Origin: an uncultured Siphonobacter sp.
GTDB lineage: Bacteria; Bacteroidota; Bacteroidia; Cytophagales; Spirosomataceae
Assembly: GCA_913775095.1 (NCBI GenBank)
Contig: CAJYIW010000002.1
Span: forward strand, 596,431 to 660,430
Reading direction: 5' to 3'
Length of the DNA stretch: 64,000 nt
Shown here: one piece after another, positions 51,623-60,229 of the stretch
Numbering within the stretch: position 1 is the stretch's first letter
Layout of the letters: each line of letters opens with the position of its first letter
Notes under the pieces: model-generated
What the model was told of the DNA's origin: nothing
Databases searched by the model: none
What the model saw: the letters and a program-made list of their open reading frames with translations, nothing else
Program-made: the position numbers and the translations under genes

Positions 51623-52972
51623 TTAAACCAGTTCCATGTGTCCTTTAAAGATGGCTCCGGGGCGGGTGGCTTCCTGCGGATGGGTAATGTGCCATTCGAA
51701 TTCATCCCGGAAATGACGAATCGCCGAGGCTACGGGCCAGGCTGCCGCATCCCCCAGGGGACAGATGGTATTTCCTTCTATTTTTTTAGCTACGTCGACC
51801 AGCAAGTCAATGTCGTGCATGGAGCCGTGACCGTGTTCGATGCGGTGTAATACTTTTTCCATCCAGCCCGTTCCTTCGCGGCAGGGCGAACATTGTCCGC
51901 AGGATTCGTGGTGATAGAAGCGGGAGAAATTCCAGGTGTTTTTCACGACGCAGGCCGTTTCGTCCATGGCAATGAATCCGCCCGACCCCATCATGGTACC
52001 GGTAGCAAATCCACCATCCGAAAGCGACTCATAAGACATGAGGCGATCTTCGCCGCTGGCGGTTTTTAATAACATGGCCGCCGGAAGAATAGGGACGGAA
52101 GAACCTCCCGCCACGACAGCTTTCAGATGATGACCATCCCGGATACCGCCACACCATTCGTCCGAGTAGATGAATTCCTGAACGGGTAAGCCCAGAGGAA
52201 TTTCATAAACACCCGGTTTTTTCAGGTGACCGGAAGCTGAAATTAGTTTCGTTCCCGTTGACCGGCCTATACCGATGGCCGCATACGCATCACCGCCGTT
52301 ATTAACAATCCAGGAAGTGGTCGCAATGGATTCTACGTTATTCACTACCGTTGGACATTGGTACAGACCCTTGACGGCAGGGAAAGGAGGCTTATTGCGG
52401 GGATTGCCGCGTTTGCCTTCCAGCGATTCCAGTAAAGCAGTTTCTTCGCCGCAGATATACGCTCCGCCGCCGGGTTGTACGTACAATTCCAGATCGTAAC
52501 CGGAACCCAGAATATTTTTACCCAGAAAACCGGCTGCTTTGGCTTCCGCAATGGCTTTTTCCAGGATACGAACCACGTACATTAACTCCCCGCGAACGTA
52601 GATGTAACTCGTATTGGCACCCAGAGCGTAACTGGAAACGATCATTCCTTCAATTAATAAGTGAGGAATGGTTTTCATCAGCCAGTGATCCTTGAACGTG
52701 CCGGGCTCGGATTCATCACCGTTACAAACCAGGTAACGGGGAACGCCTTCGGGTTTGGCCAGGAATGACCACTTCATACCCATCGGGAAACCTGCTCCTC
52801 CGCGACCGCGAACGCCCGATTTTTTCACTTCTTCCACCACTTCGTCGGGGGTCATGGTTTTCAGGGCTTTTTCCACGGCGGAATACCCACCGTTTTTGCG
52901 GTAAACGTCAAAGGTCTCAATTCCCGGAATATGGGTTTTATCCGTAAGTATTTTAGGACGCTCGCTAGTCAT
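51623..52972 (-). CDS. nuoF: NADH-quinone oxidoreductase subunit F
   Basis: A 449-residue subunit that binds NADH, FMN and a 4Fe-4S cluster (N3). GRGGAGFPMGMKW is the NADH/FMN loop; YICGEETALLESLEGKRG and the cluster motif CGQCSPCREG near residue 355, with a further Cys downstream in TICPLGDA, are intact. Length is normal. It lies between nuoE and nuoG in the order nuoE-nuoF-nuoG-nuoH. Confidence 0.97.
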   Translation of the reverse strand: MTSERPKILTDKTHIPGIETFDVYRKNGGYSAVEKALKTMTPDEVVEEVKKSGVRGRGGAGFPMGMKWSFLAKPEGVPRYLVCNGDESEPGTFKDHWLMKTIPHLLIEGMIVSSYALGANTSYIYVRGELMYVVRILEKAIAEAKAAGFLGKNILGSGYDLELYVQPGGGAYICGEETALLESLEGKRGNPRNKPPFPAVKGLYQCPTVVNNVESIATTSWIVNNGGDAYAAIGIGRSTGTKLISASGHLKKPGVYEIPLGLPVQEFIYSDEWCGGIRDGHHLKAVVAGGSSVPILPAAMLLKTASGEDRLMSYESLSDGGFATGTMMGSGGFIAMDETACVVKNTWNFSRFYHHESCGQCSPCREGTGWMEKVLHRIEHGHGSMHDIDLLVDVAKKIEGNTICPLGDAAAWPVASAIRHFRDEFEWHITHPQEATRPGAIFKGHMELV

Positions 52973-52986
52973 AAGTAGGGTTTAGA

Positions 52987-53038
52987 GTTTAGGGTTTTGT
53001 GTTTAAAGTTGAGAGTTAATGAACTCAAAACCCTAAAC
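52987..53038. repeat. Inverted repeat between nuoF and nuoE
   Basis: The 17-bp arms 52987-53003 and 53022-53038 (GTTTAGGGTTTTGWGTT) pair at 16 of 17 positions. They share their word with 49000-49082. Confidence 0.85.
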
Positions 53039-53057
53039 GGAAAAACTCCAAACATCA

Positions 53058-53561
53058 CTATTTTCTGAGTTCATCAATGATTTCGTCTACTTTTTCGATG
53101 GTCAGGTGCGTGTAGTATTTTTCGCGAATCTGAAAGCAGGGACCCCAGCCGCAAGCCGCCAGACATTCGACGGGCTTGATGGTGAAGAGCTGATCCGCGG
53201 AGGTTTCGCCATCCTGAGCACCAATTTTCTGTTTGAGGTGAGCGTAGACTTCTTCGCCTCCCATAATCATACAAGGCCCCGTACGGCAGTATTCAATGAC
53301 GTGCTTGCCGACGGGTTCGAGGTGATACATGGTGTAAAACGTAGCTACCTCATATACTTCAATGGGTTGAATACCCAGCAATTCAGCGATGTAGTCCATA
53401 CCCTCGGTGGGGGTCCAGCCTTCCTGTTCCTGCAATAAGTGAAGCAGGGGAAGCAGGGCCGATTTCTGACGACCTTCGGGGTAATGCGTAAGTAGTTCCT
53501 TCGCCCGTTCCAGACGCTCGGGGGTAAATTCTATGCGAGGTTTATCGGAGGTTTCAATCAT
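53058..53561 (-). CDS. nuoE: NADH-quinone oxidoreductase subunit E
   Basis: A 167-residue thioredoxin-like subunit carrying the 2Fe-2S cluster N1a. The four ligands are in CRTGPC and CLAAC, about 40 residues apart. The upstream YEVATFYTMYHLEPVGKHVIEYC segment is typical. It ends four bases before nuoD on the same transcript. Confidence 0.96.
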   Translation of the reverse strand: MIETSDKPRIEFTPERLERAKELLTHYPEGRQKSALLPLLHLLQEQEGWTPTEGMDYIAELLGIQPIEVYEVATFYTMYHLEPVGKHVIEYCRTGPCMIMGGEEVYAHLKQKIGAQDGETSADQLFTIKPVECLAACGWGPCFQIREKYYTHLTIEKVDEIIDELRK

Positions 53562-53565
53562 AATC

Positions 53566-54849
53566 TTACGCGTCTAATTCACCAGCAATAACGTTCATAC
53601 TACTCATGATGATAATGGCATCGGAAAGGGTTACTCCCTTACACATCTCGGGGTAAGCCTGATAGAAAATGAAACAGGGGCGTCTCATCTTCAGTCGATA
53701 CGGGCTACGCCCACCGTCCGAAATCAGGTGAAAACCTAACTCACCATTACCACCTTCCACGGCGTGATAAACCTCGCCAACCGGAATCGGGATTTCTCCC
53801 ATCACGATTTTGAAGTGATAAATGAGAGCTTCCATGTTTCGATAGACTTCCTGCTTGGGAGGTAAGTAAAACTCGGGAGCATCGGCGTGGAAGGGGCCTT
53901 CGGGTAAATTCTCGATGGCCTGTTTAATTATCTTGAAGCTTTCCCAGATTTCACCGTTCCGCACCATGAAGCGGTCATACGTATCGCCGGTGTAACCTAC
54001 GGGAATATCAAACTCAAAATCCTGATACGAAGAGTAGGGGTTCATGACCCGAACGTCATAATCAATACCGGCGGCCCGAAGGTTGGGACCACTGAAGCCG
54101 TATTGCAAAGCCATTTCCTGCGAAACCGGGCCAACGCCTACGGTACGGTCAATGAAAATCCGGTTCCGGTTCAGCATTTTTTCAAACTCCTGCATCACGG
54201 GTGGGAAGGACTGAATAAACTCCCGGATTTTGCGGATGGCTTCTTTCGAAAGATCACGTTCCATACCGCCGAAACGGCCCATGTTCGTGGTCAGACGGGC
54301 TCCGCACATTTCTTCGTAGATCTCGTAAATCTCCTCGCGTTTCTGCATGACGTAGAGGAAGCCCGTGAAAGCTCCGGAGTCTACGCCCAGAATGGAGTTA
54401 CAAATCAGGTGATCGGCAATGCGGGCGAGTTCCATCATAATTACCCGGATGTACTGAGCCCGTTTGGGCACTTCGATGCCGAGTAATTTCTCCACCGTCA
54501 TGTGCCAGCCCATGTTGTTAATCGGGCTGGAGCAGTAATTCATCCGGTCCGTCAGCGTGGTAATCTGGTAGAGCGGACGGCGTTCGGCAATTTTCTCAAA
54601 CGCCCGGTGGATGTAGCCAATCGTAGGCACGCCCGAAACGATCTTTTCCCCATCCATAGTCAGGATGTTCTGGAAAATTCCGTGGGTGGAGGGGTGCGTC
54701 GGGCCGAGGTTCAGCGTTGTTAATTCGCGACCATCTTCCGAAACAATGGGTACTCCGCCTTTCAGGGCCAGGTTACCGACCTGCGGTCCCATCACGGCCG
54801 TCTGGTTACGTTGGGTAAGCGTATTTTGAGTACTGATATCTTCGCTCAT
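53566..54849 (-). CDS. nuoD: NADH-quinone oxidoreductase subunit D
   Basis: A 427-residue 49-kDa subunit that forms the quinone-binding pocket with NuoB. The LNLGPTHPSTHGIFQNIL motif provides the conserved His residues; IGYIHRAFEKIAERRPLYQI and NMGRFGGMERD also match. ATG 54849 is chosen; an open frame extends further upstream but overlaps nuoC. NuoC and NuoD are separate here, not fused as in E. coli. Confidence 0.96.
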   Translation of the reverse strand: MSEDISTQNTLTQRNQTAVMGPQVGNLALKGGVPIVSEDGRELTTLNLGPTHPSTHGIFQNILTMDGEKIVSGVPTIGYIHRAFEKIAERRPLYQITTLTDRMNYCSSPINNMGWHMTVEKLLGIEVPKRAQYIRVIMMELARIADHLICNSILGVDSGAFTGFLYVMQKREEIYEIYEEMCGARLTTNMGRFGGMERDLSKEAIRKIREFIQSFPPVMQEFEKMLNRNRIFIDRTVGVGPVSQEMALQYGFSGPNLRAAGIDYDVRVMNPYSSYQDFEFDIPVGYTGDTYDRFMVRNGEIWESFKIIKQAIENLPEGPFHADAPEFYLPPKQEVYRNMEALIYHFKIVMGEIPIPVGEVYHAVEGGNGELGFHLISDGGRSPYRLKMRRPCFIFYQAYPEMCKGVTLSDAIIIMSSMNVIAGELDA

Positions 54850-54862
54850 GGGTCTCTGAACA

Positions 54863-55363
54863 TTATCTGCCGAAAAGGGCATCGATTTTATCCTGCCGGG
54901 TTGCATCTTCCAGCGGGTATTCCTTACGCATCGGGAAATAGTCCATTTCCTCAATGTTCAAAATCCGAATCAGGTTAGGGTGGCCCACGAAATTGATTCC
55001 GAAGAAATCATAGGCTTCGCGTTCCATCCAGTTGGCTGATTTATAGACGTCAATGAGGGTCGGAACATCAGGAGCATCGATGGGAACGAAGATCCGGATC
55101 ATGATTCGGTGATTGTTCGTCCAGCTATGCAGGTGATACACCACACTAAGCTCTCCGCCCGTGTTATCGGGGTAATGAATGCCCGCCAGATCCGTCAGGT
55201 ACTGAAACTGAAACGTTGGATGTTGGTAGAGGTACTCAATCATAGGTTTCGCCGTCTCTACGGTGGTGAAAACGCTCATGATTTCGTGGTGCTCTTCAAA
55301 TCCGGCAATTTTATCTCCAAACTGCGAAAGCAGATCGTCGGCTATTTCCTGATTAGTCAGCAT
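54863..55363 (-). CDS. nuoC: NADH-quinone oxidoreductase subunit C (main operon)
   Basis: A 166-residue 30-kDa subunit. ANWMEREAYDFFGINFVGHPNLIRIL and MRKEYPLED are the conserved C-terminal blocks. It is clearly divergent from the second NuoC at 24289-24783 (for example FFGINFVGH against LMGIHFEGH). It lies between nuoB and nuoD. Confidence 0.95.
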   Translation of the reverse strand: MLTNQEIADDLLSQFGDKIAGFEEHHEIMSVFTTVETAKPMIEYLYQHPTFQFQYLTDLAGIHYPDNTGGELSVVYHLHSWTNNHRIMIRIFVPIDAPDVPTLIDVYKSANWMEREAYDFFGINFVGHPNLIRILNIEEMDYFPMRKEYPLEDATRQDKIDALFGR

Positions 55364-55403
55364 ATCAAAAAGAATGAAAGAGGAAAGGATTCCTGCCCTT
55401 CGT

Positions 55404-55961
55404 TTACTTGATAATTCCGTAAGATTCCAGCAAAGCCTGGTATTCGGGCGAATCCCGGCGACGCAGCGGCTCGTTTTTTACGATTTCCTGGAGCTGCATC
55501 ACCCCGTCCAGAATTTGCTCGGGGCGGGGCGGGCAACCCGGCACGTATACGTCCACGGGAACCACCCGATCAATGCCCTGAAGCACGGAATAGGTATCAA
55601 AAATACCTCCCGAAGAAGCACAGGCTCCTACCGCAATGACCCAGCGAGGCTCGGCCATCTGAATATACGTCTGGCGGACAATGGGAGCCATTTTCTTGGC
55701 AATTGTGCCCATCACCAGTAGCATATCCGATTGGCGGGGAGAGAAGCTGGGGCGTTCCGAACCGAAACGGGCCAGATCGTACGTAGCTCCCATCGTTGCC
55801 ATAAACTCAATTCCGCAGCAGGAAGTAGCAAAGGGAAGCGGCCAGAGTGAGTTACTGCGGGCCAGAGCAATTACTTTTTCAAAAGAAGTGGCAAAGAAAC
55901 CCGATCCGCCGTAGCCGTCAGGAGCATCCACCAGTTTAATATTATTCGGTCTTTCGCTCAT
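55404..55961 (-). CDS. nuoB: NADH-quinone oxidoreductase subunit B (main operon)
   Basis: A 185-residue PSST subunit with the four N2 ligands: the Cys pair in TSCCGIEF, the Cys in VGACASSGG and VPGCPPRP. The N-terminus has a Gly-rich extension (DGYGGSGFF). It lies between nuoA and nuoC. Confidence 0.96.
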   Translation of the reverse strand: MSERPNNIKLVDAPDGYGGSGFFATSFEKVIALARSNSLWPLPFATSCCGIEFMATMGATYDLARFGSERPSFSPRQSDMLLVMGTIAKKMAPIVRQTYIQMAEPRWVIAVGACASSGGIFDTYSVLQGIDRVVPVDVYVPGCPPRPEQILDGVMQLQEIVKNEPLRRRDSPEYQALLESYGIIK

Positions 55962-55999
55962 GATTTTCCATGTGGATTAAAGTAATTCAGGAATACAGG

Positions 56000-56401
56000 T
56001 TAGTCCTGATCCCACTTTAATACCCCTTTTTTGATTACGTAATAAAAGCCCGCCAGCAACAGCAGCATGAACACGATCATCTCGCCAAATACCAGCATGC
56101 CCAATCCCTGAGACTTGAATTTAAGAAAGTTAACCGCCCAGGGATACATGAAGATGATCTCCACATCAAAGAGAACGAAGAGAATGGCGGTAAGAAAATA
56201 TTTTACAGAAATAGGAGTGCGGGCATCACCGTAAACGGGTATACCGCACTCCCAGGGATCTTCTTTTCGAGCCGTACTGGTAGTCTTCCGACGCCCCGTC
56301 AGGAGGTGCGTAGCTACCATCGTCATGCCAATAAAACCGGCTGCGGCGAAAAATTGCACCAAAACCGGTGCGAAGTCGGAGGGTAGGGAAGCCAATAACA
56401 T
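56000..56401 (-). CDS. nuoA: NADH-quinone oxidoreductase subunit A (main operon)
   Basis: A 133-residue subunit with three membrane helices. DPWECGIPVYGDARTPISVKYF and AILFVLFDVEIIFMYPWA are the conserved loop and helix-2 motifs, with the Cys of the loop present. It is the first gene of the main nuo operon; an 8-bp dyad lies just upstream. Confidence 0.95.
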   Translation of the reverse strand: MLLASLPSDFAPVLVQFFAAAGFIGMTMVATHLLTGRRKTTSTARKEDPWECGIPVYGDARTPISVKYFLTAILFVLFDVEIIFMYPWAVNFLKFKSQGLGMLVFGEMIVFMLLLLAGFYYVIKKGVLKWDQD

Positions 56402-56427
56402 AAGTAAATCAAATACGAGGTTAATGC

Positions 56428-56450
56428 ATCATGTTAACAACAAACATGAT
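56428..56450. promoter_or_regulatory. Inverted repeat in the nuoA leader
   Basis: The dyad ATCATGTT (56428-56435) and AACATGAT (56443-56450), with a 7-base spacer, begins 27 bases upstream of the nuoA ATG. It is a candidate operator or mRNA hairpin. Confidence 0.4.
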
Positions 56451-56580
56451 ATTAGAATTGTACTTTCTTTACTTACAAAAATCGCATTTTTGCCTACTCC
56501 ACCAAAAATTGAGGCTATTTTAGAATTATTCTAATTAATATAGGAATATTACCTTGTGCCTTCTATTATTTTATACTAAA

Positions 56581-57954
56581 TCACAGTTTAGTTAAAATTT
56601 TACGCCCCGTTTCAACGAAATAGCTGCCCGTGTTAGGACCGAACCAATTCATGGCTACGCTTTCATAGGTATTACGAGTCCAGTATTTGTCGGGTGTTAC
56701 ATAACCAATGTAGTTTCCATTGAAGCTCGTGACTATAACGTGTAAGTTTTTAGTCAATCCGGCGGATTCAAGTTCCGGAACCAGTTCGCCCGAGAAATCG
56801 CAGGGCATTCCCAAAAAGGCAATGTTGCCGATTCGTAACGCTTTGATGTCCGCATCAGCCAGGCCAAAAAGAACATCCCAGGCCCATTGCCGTACTTTCC
56901 AGCCCTGAGCAATCTGAAGCTGAGGCTTCCGCAGGCCTACGGGAACGGTAACAAATTCCAGCGTTTGTTCCGGTTTGGTAACGATGTTTTCGTACTCTTT
57001 CTGAATGTCATGATGCAGGGCCAGAGCCTGATTATTTAATTCTTCATCGTCGTCTTTGCCTTCGGCTTTGGGTCGCATGGAGCCCACCGCTCCAGCCATA
57101 TACGCAGCAAAATCAACCGTACTTTTTTCCAGTGAATCCACCAGTACACCAGGGTAATCCCGCGAAACGACCATGTTGTCCCCGTTCAGAAGCGTGGCAT
57201 GAGCGGCATAGGTAACCACTAGGGCAGTTGCACCGGTTTGTTTTTTGATTTTCATCAACCGGATGAAAGGGTCAACGGTACCTTCATTACCCACCAGCCG
57301 GTTCTCAATACGGGTAGGCTCGTTAATCTGGGCATAGCCTATTTCGGCGGGAGTTAGTTGCTGAGTGGCCTCGGTAAGGGCCGTAATGATCTGTTTAGCC
57401 AGAAACTGAACCACCTGAGGATCGTACTTACCCGCAATAAGCTCACTACCTACGCCTTCCTGCCAGCCGCCTTCGCTATTGTGGCTGTGAATAGCTCCGT
57501 AATAAATATGGTCGGCCTGAAACCCCAGATGTTTAGGCCAGTTTGCCTGTACCGCCGCTACGATCGTCGGGGGAATAATGAGTAAGTCAGAAGCGACCAT
57601 TGCCACCCGGGAGGTACCGTTATCGAAAACAAAGGCCCGTACCCAAAGGGAATCCCTAACGCCCGTTGAAACCTTGCCGCGACGATTTCCGTACCCGGCC
57701 AGGGGCGTAGCGTGATCCAGGGTGATGTTGGCTTTTGCCCAGCCTACCCGCATCGATTTGGCCTGGGCACTGGAATCCTGTCGTTGTAAAGCCAGCTGAT
57801 GATCCACCTGTTCCAGTGCTTGTTGCGTTTGCTGATAAGCCTCCGTTTGAGTATAGGGAGTTTCATCAACCGTAGTTAAAGTAGCTACCAGAATCAACAC
57901 AATCAGAAGGGTAAGGGCAATCGATATTTTGGTAATGAGGCGTAAAAACTTCAT
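56581..57954 (-). CDS. Neutral/alkaline ceramidase-like membrane-anchored hydrolase
   Basis: A 457-residue protein with an N-terminal membrane anchor (about residues 9-28). It resembles the N-terminal zinc-hydrolase domain of neutral ceramidases: VGWAKANITLDHATPLAGYGNR, VAMVASDLLIIPP, YGAIHSHNSEGGWQEG (His residues of the zinc site) and TYAAHATLLNGDN. It is shorter than full ceramidases, which carry a C-terminal Ig-like domain. It may act on sphingolipids, which many Bacteroidota make, or on other amides. It stands alone between nuoA and a DUF3299-like gene. Confidence 0.8.
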   Translation of the reverse strand: MKFLRLITKISIALTLLIVLILVATLTTVDETPYTQTEAYQQTQQALEQVDHQLALQRQDSSAQAKSMRVGWAKANITLDHATPLAGYGNRRGKVSTGVRDSLWVRAFVFDNGTSRVAMVASDLLIIPPTIVAAVQANWPKHLGFQADHIYYGAIHSHNSEGGWQEGVGSELIAGKYDPQVVQFLAKQIITALTEATQQLTPAEIGYAQINEPTRIENRLVGNEGTVDPFIRLMKIKKQTGATALVVTYAAHATLLNGDNMVVSRDYPGVLVDSLEKSTVDFAAYMAGAVGSMRPKAEGKDDDEELNNQALALHHDIQKEYENIVTKPEQTLEFVTVPVGLRKPQLQIAQGWKVRQWAWDVLFGLADADIKALRIGNIAFLGMPCDFSGELVPELESAGLTKNLHVIVTSFNGNYIGYVTPDKYWTRNTYESVAMNWFGPNTGSYFVETGRKILTKL

Positions 57955-57978
57955 GAATCAGGTGTTTGAGCAAAAGAA

Positions 57979-58002
57979 AACCCCACCGCTGGAGGTGGGG
58001 TA
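57979..58002 (-). terminator. Terminator after the DUF3299-like gene
   Basis: The stem CCCCACC (57981-57987) with GGTGGGG (57994-58000); on the minus strand it is followed by TTTTCTTTTG. Confidence 0.8.
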
Positions 58003-58026
58003 AAGATACTAATGGAATGTCCTGGA

Positions 58027-58497
58027 TTATTCGCCCTGATAGATTTCGGCGTTGTCCAGAATATAATTTAGCTCGTAGATATCGCTGGCGTTCAGTTTCA
58101 GGGTCCCTTTAAAAGTCTGTACCTCATCCACTTTAAAACGGCGGTTTTTCTTCATTTTCAAAGCCATAATGGTCTCAGGACCCGTACCCGTACAGAAAAA
58201 GCACATGGAGTTCGGGTAAGCGGAAAGTACGAAGGTATTCGAAGTAATGTCCACCGGAACGAGGTAACCCTTAATGACTACTTCTTTATTACTTAGCTTC
58301 TGCACGCCGGGTCCGAAATTAGGATAGAGAATGTACATTTTCTCCTCGGGGTACCACTTCTTCTGAAATTTCACATCCTTCAGATTATCCCAGGTAATCT
58401 TCGCGGGATCGGCCGCAGGAGCAACCGTTTTATCGGTAGTTGCCGCTACAAAAAGTCCGACAGCGACAAACAGAGAGAAAATCTTTAAAATATTCAT
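58027..58497 (-). CDS. DUF3299-like secreted protein
   Basis: A 156-residue protein with an N-terminal signal sequence (about residues 1-20). The central VIKGYLVPVDITSNTFVLSAYPNSMCFFCTGTGPETIMAL region (a Cys-x-x-Cys in MCFFC) resembles DUF3299 proteins, which accompany FtsX/MacB-type permeases in proposed zinc-linked transport operons. It is about 107 bases downstream of such a permease gene on the same strand. A strong promoter candidate lies between them. Function is inferred from context. Confidence 0.65.
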   Translation of the reverse strand: MNILKIFSLFVAVGLFVAATTDKTVAPAADPAKITWDNLKDVKFQKKWYPEEKMYILYPNFGPGVQKLSNKEVVIKGYLVPVDITSNTFVLSAYPNSMCFFCTGTGPETIMALKMKKNRRFKVDEVQTFKGTLKLNASDIYELNYILDNAEIYQGE

Positions 58498-58547
58498 GAT
58501 ATGGAAATGGTTTTCAGCTTCTTGACTCGTAACGTAAAATCTTTGAA

Positions 58548-58577
58548 CAAAGTTACCTGAAAGAATAAAATTTTCAA
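58548..58577 (-). promoter_or_regulatory. Strong candidate promoter for the DUF3299-like gene
   Basis: On the minus strand TTG (58577-58575), a 19-base spacer and TAACTTTG (58555-58548): a full match to the Bacteroidota promoter layout, about 50 bases before the start. Confidence 0.6.
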
Positions 58578-58604
58578 CACTGTTGCAACAGGAGCTGTAA
58601 AATC

Positions 58605-59843
58605 CTATTCCTCGGCTAGTGTTCTGGACAAATTCAGACGATAAACGTTTAATGAAGGTAAGGCAGCGGCTAATAATCCGAGTACTAAGACGCCTCCCAA
58701 CAGCAGCCCTTCCAGCGGCGAAATGGCTAATACTTCAAAGCTATAATGGAAGCTCTGATCGGCTCCGGCGGAAAGAACGGCCAGCCCGATGCGGCTCATG
58801 ATAATTCCGAAAGCATAGCCTAAAATACTGATAATCATACCTTCCAGGAGCAGCATGAGAAATAGCTTACTACGGGTAGCCCCCATGGCAAGCATCAGGG
58901 CCATTTCGTACTTCCGTTCTTTCAGGGAATTGTAGAGGGATACAAAAACGCTGATTCCCGCAATGATGATAATGACCAGGGCCATCCAGCGAATCGTGTC
59001 CACTCCGACGCCCAGCAAATCCAGCATTCGGGTGATTTCCAAAGCAGGGGACGCGGCCTGAAGCTTACTGTTTTCGTTAATGATCCGGGGAAGAATAACA
59101 TTTCCCATCGGGTTTCGGAACTTGATCAGCAGGGAAGTAATCTCCTGGGGTGGTTCATTGGAGGTGGAATCGGCCTCGGGCCCGTGGATCATTTCACCAA
59201 TAATGGCATTGCCCTGGCTGCCTTCCTGCCCTTCGTGCACTTTCCAGAGGCTTTCGTAGGGGGTCAGAATAATATTATCAATGACTGAGTTATTGGGTTC
59301 AGCAATGCCTACTACTTTATATTTGGCATCGCCATGCACGTGCCCTTCTTCGTCAAAACCGTGGGCCCCCGCGAACGTATCTCCCAGTTTCAGTCCCGTT
59401 TGCCGGGCTACTTTTGAGCCAATGACTGCTTCCAGCGTTTTCTGAAACAGGCGACCTTCGCTAAGTTTCCCTTCAAAATGGGAGAAATAGGTGGAATCCG
59501 TGCCAACAATTCGAAAGAGTTTATAGTTATCACCCATAGCCAGTGGAATAGCTTCCTTAACCATGGGGTTTCGTCCCAGCATCATAGCATCCGAAAGCGG
59601 GATATTGCCCGTGGGTGAATCAATCTGATAAATTGAAGAGAGGATAATCTGGAGTGGACTGCCTTTCGCACCCACTACTAAGTCAATGCCTTTCAGGTTT
59701 CGCGTGAATTTATCTTCTAATTGTTGACTAATCAGAAGTAGTAAAGAAATCAGGCCGACTCCGAGGGCCATCAGGAGGGTACTCAGGAAGGTACTTAGCG
59801 GTTTGTCCCGCAAATTAGCCAGTGAGATCTTGATTACGTTCAT
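58605..59843 (-). CDS. ABC transporter permease, FtsX/MacB type
   Basis: A 412-residue permease. One N-terminal helix (about residues 16-40) is followed by a large periplasmic domain and three C-terminal helices (FtsX core, about residues 280-400). The periplasmic domain includes a His/Asp/Glu-rich stretch, GAHGFDEEGHVHGD, that could bind a divalent cation. The ATG at 59843 (MNVIKISLANLRDKPLST) is chosen; an upstream in-frame start at 59951 would add a low-quality leader. The likely ATPase partner is at 61763-62389, on the other side of a two-component system. With the DUF3299-like protein it resembles proposed zinc-linked MacB-like systems. Confidence 0.85.
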   Translation of the reverse strand: MNVIKISLANLRDKPLSTFLSTLLMALGVGLISLLLLISQQLEDKFTRNLKGIDLVVGAKGSPLQIILSSIYQIDSPTGNIPLSDAMMLGRNPMVKEAIPLAMGDNYKLFRIVGTDSTYFSHFEGKLSEGRLFQKTLEAVIGSKVARQTGLKLGDTFAGAHGFDEEGHVHGDAKYKVVGIAEPNNSVIDNIILTPYESLWKVHEGQEGSQGNAIIGEMIHGPEADSTSNEPPQEITSLLIKFRNPMGNVILPRIINENSKLQAASPALEITRMLDLLGVGVDTIRWMALVIIIIAGISVFVSLYNSLKERKYEMALMLAMGATRSKLFLMLLLEGMIISILGYAFGIIMSRIGLAVLSAGADQSFHYSFEVLAISPLEGLLLGGVLVLGLLAAALPSLNVYRLNLSRTLAEE

Positions 59844-60229
59844 GCTACAAAGTTGCAAAAAAACACCGACGCTAGTTAATGGATGTTGAAATTTATCATT
59901 TGTCAATAATGAATAGCATATATAGTAGGTAGGGTAATTTTTACTATTCATCTATGAAATTATAGACTTGGTAGATATTTGCCAAAATGTTAATAATACT
60001 GATAAATAAATTTAATGCAACTAAGTATATTTTGATTTAATGTATATTTAATATGTATAAAAAAAAATGAACATTTTTTAAGATAGATTATTGAATTCAA
60101 AACAAGAAAGTAGACTTAATACTTCAGCATTAATCGCAGGGGAAAGCCTGAATTGGTACAAGGTAAATGTAGGAGCTGTCAGCCATTCCTGCTGCTATAA
60201 AATTTGCCGGATAAGTCCCCTTACCATAT
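59844..60229. other. AT-rich divergent intergenic region between permease and histidine kinase genes
   Basis: About 386 bases of strongly AT-rich sequence with no supported gene. A dyad ATGAATAG (59909-59916) and CTATTCAT (59944-59951) lies near the permease. An A-rich tract and several TAAT words occur around 60000-60080. It should hold promoters in both directions. Confidence 0.5.

Noticed and set aside
49000..53038. TTTAGGG-like words as telomere-type repeats
   Set aside because: They are not tandem arrays; they are arms of inverted repeats inside a circular-type bacterial operon, so a telomere role is not supported.
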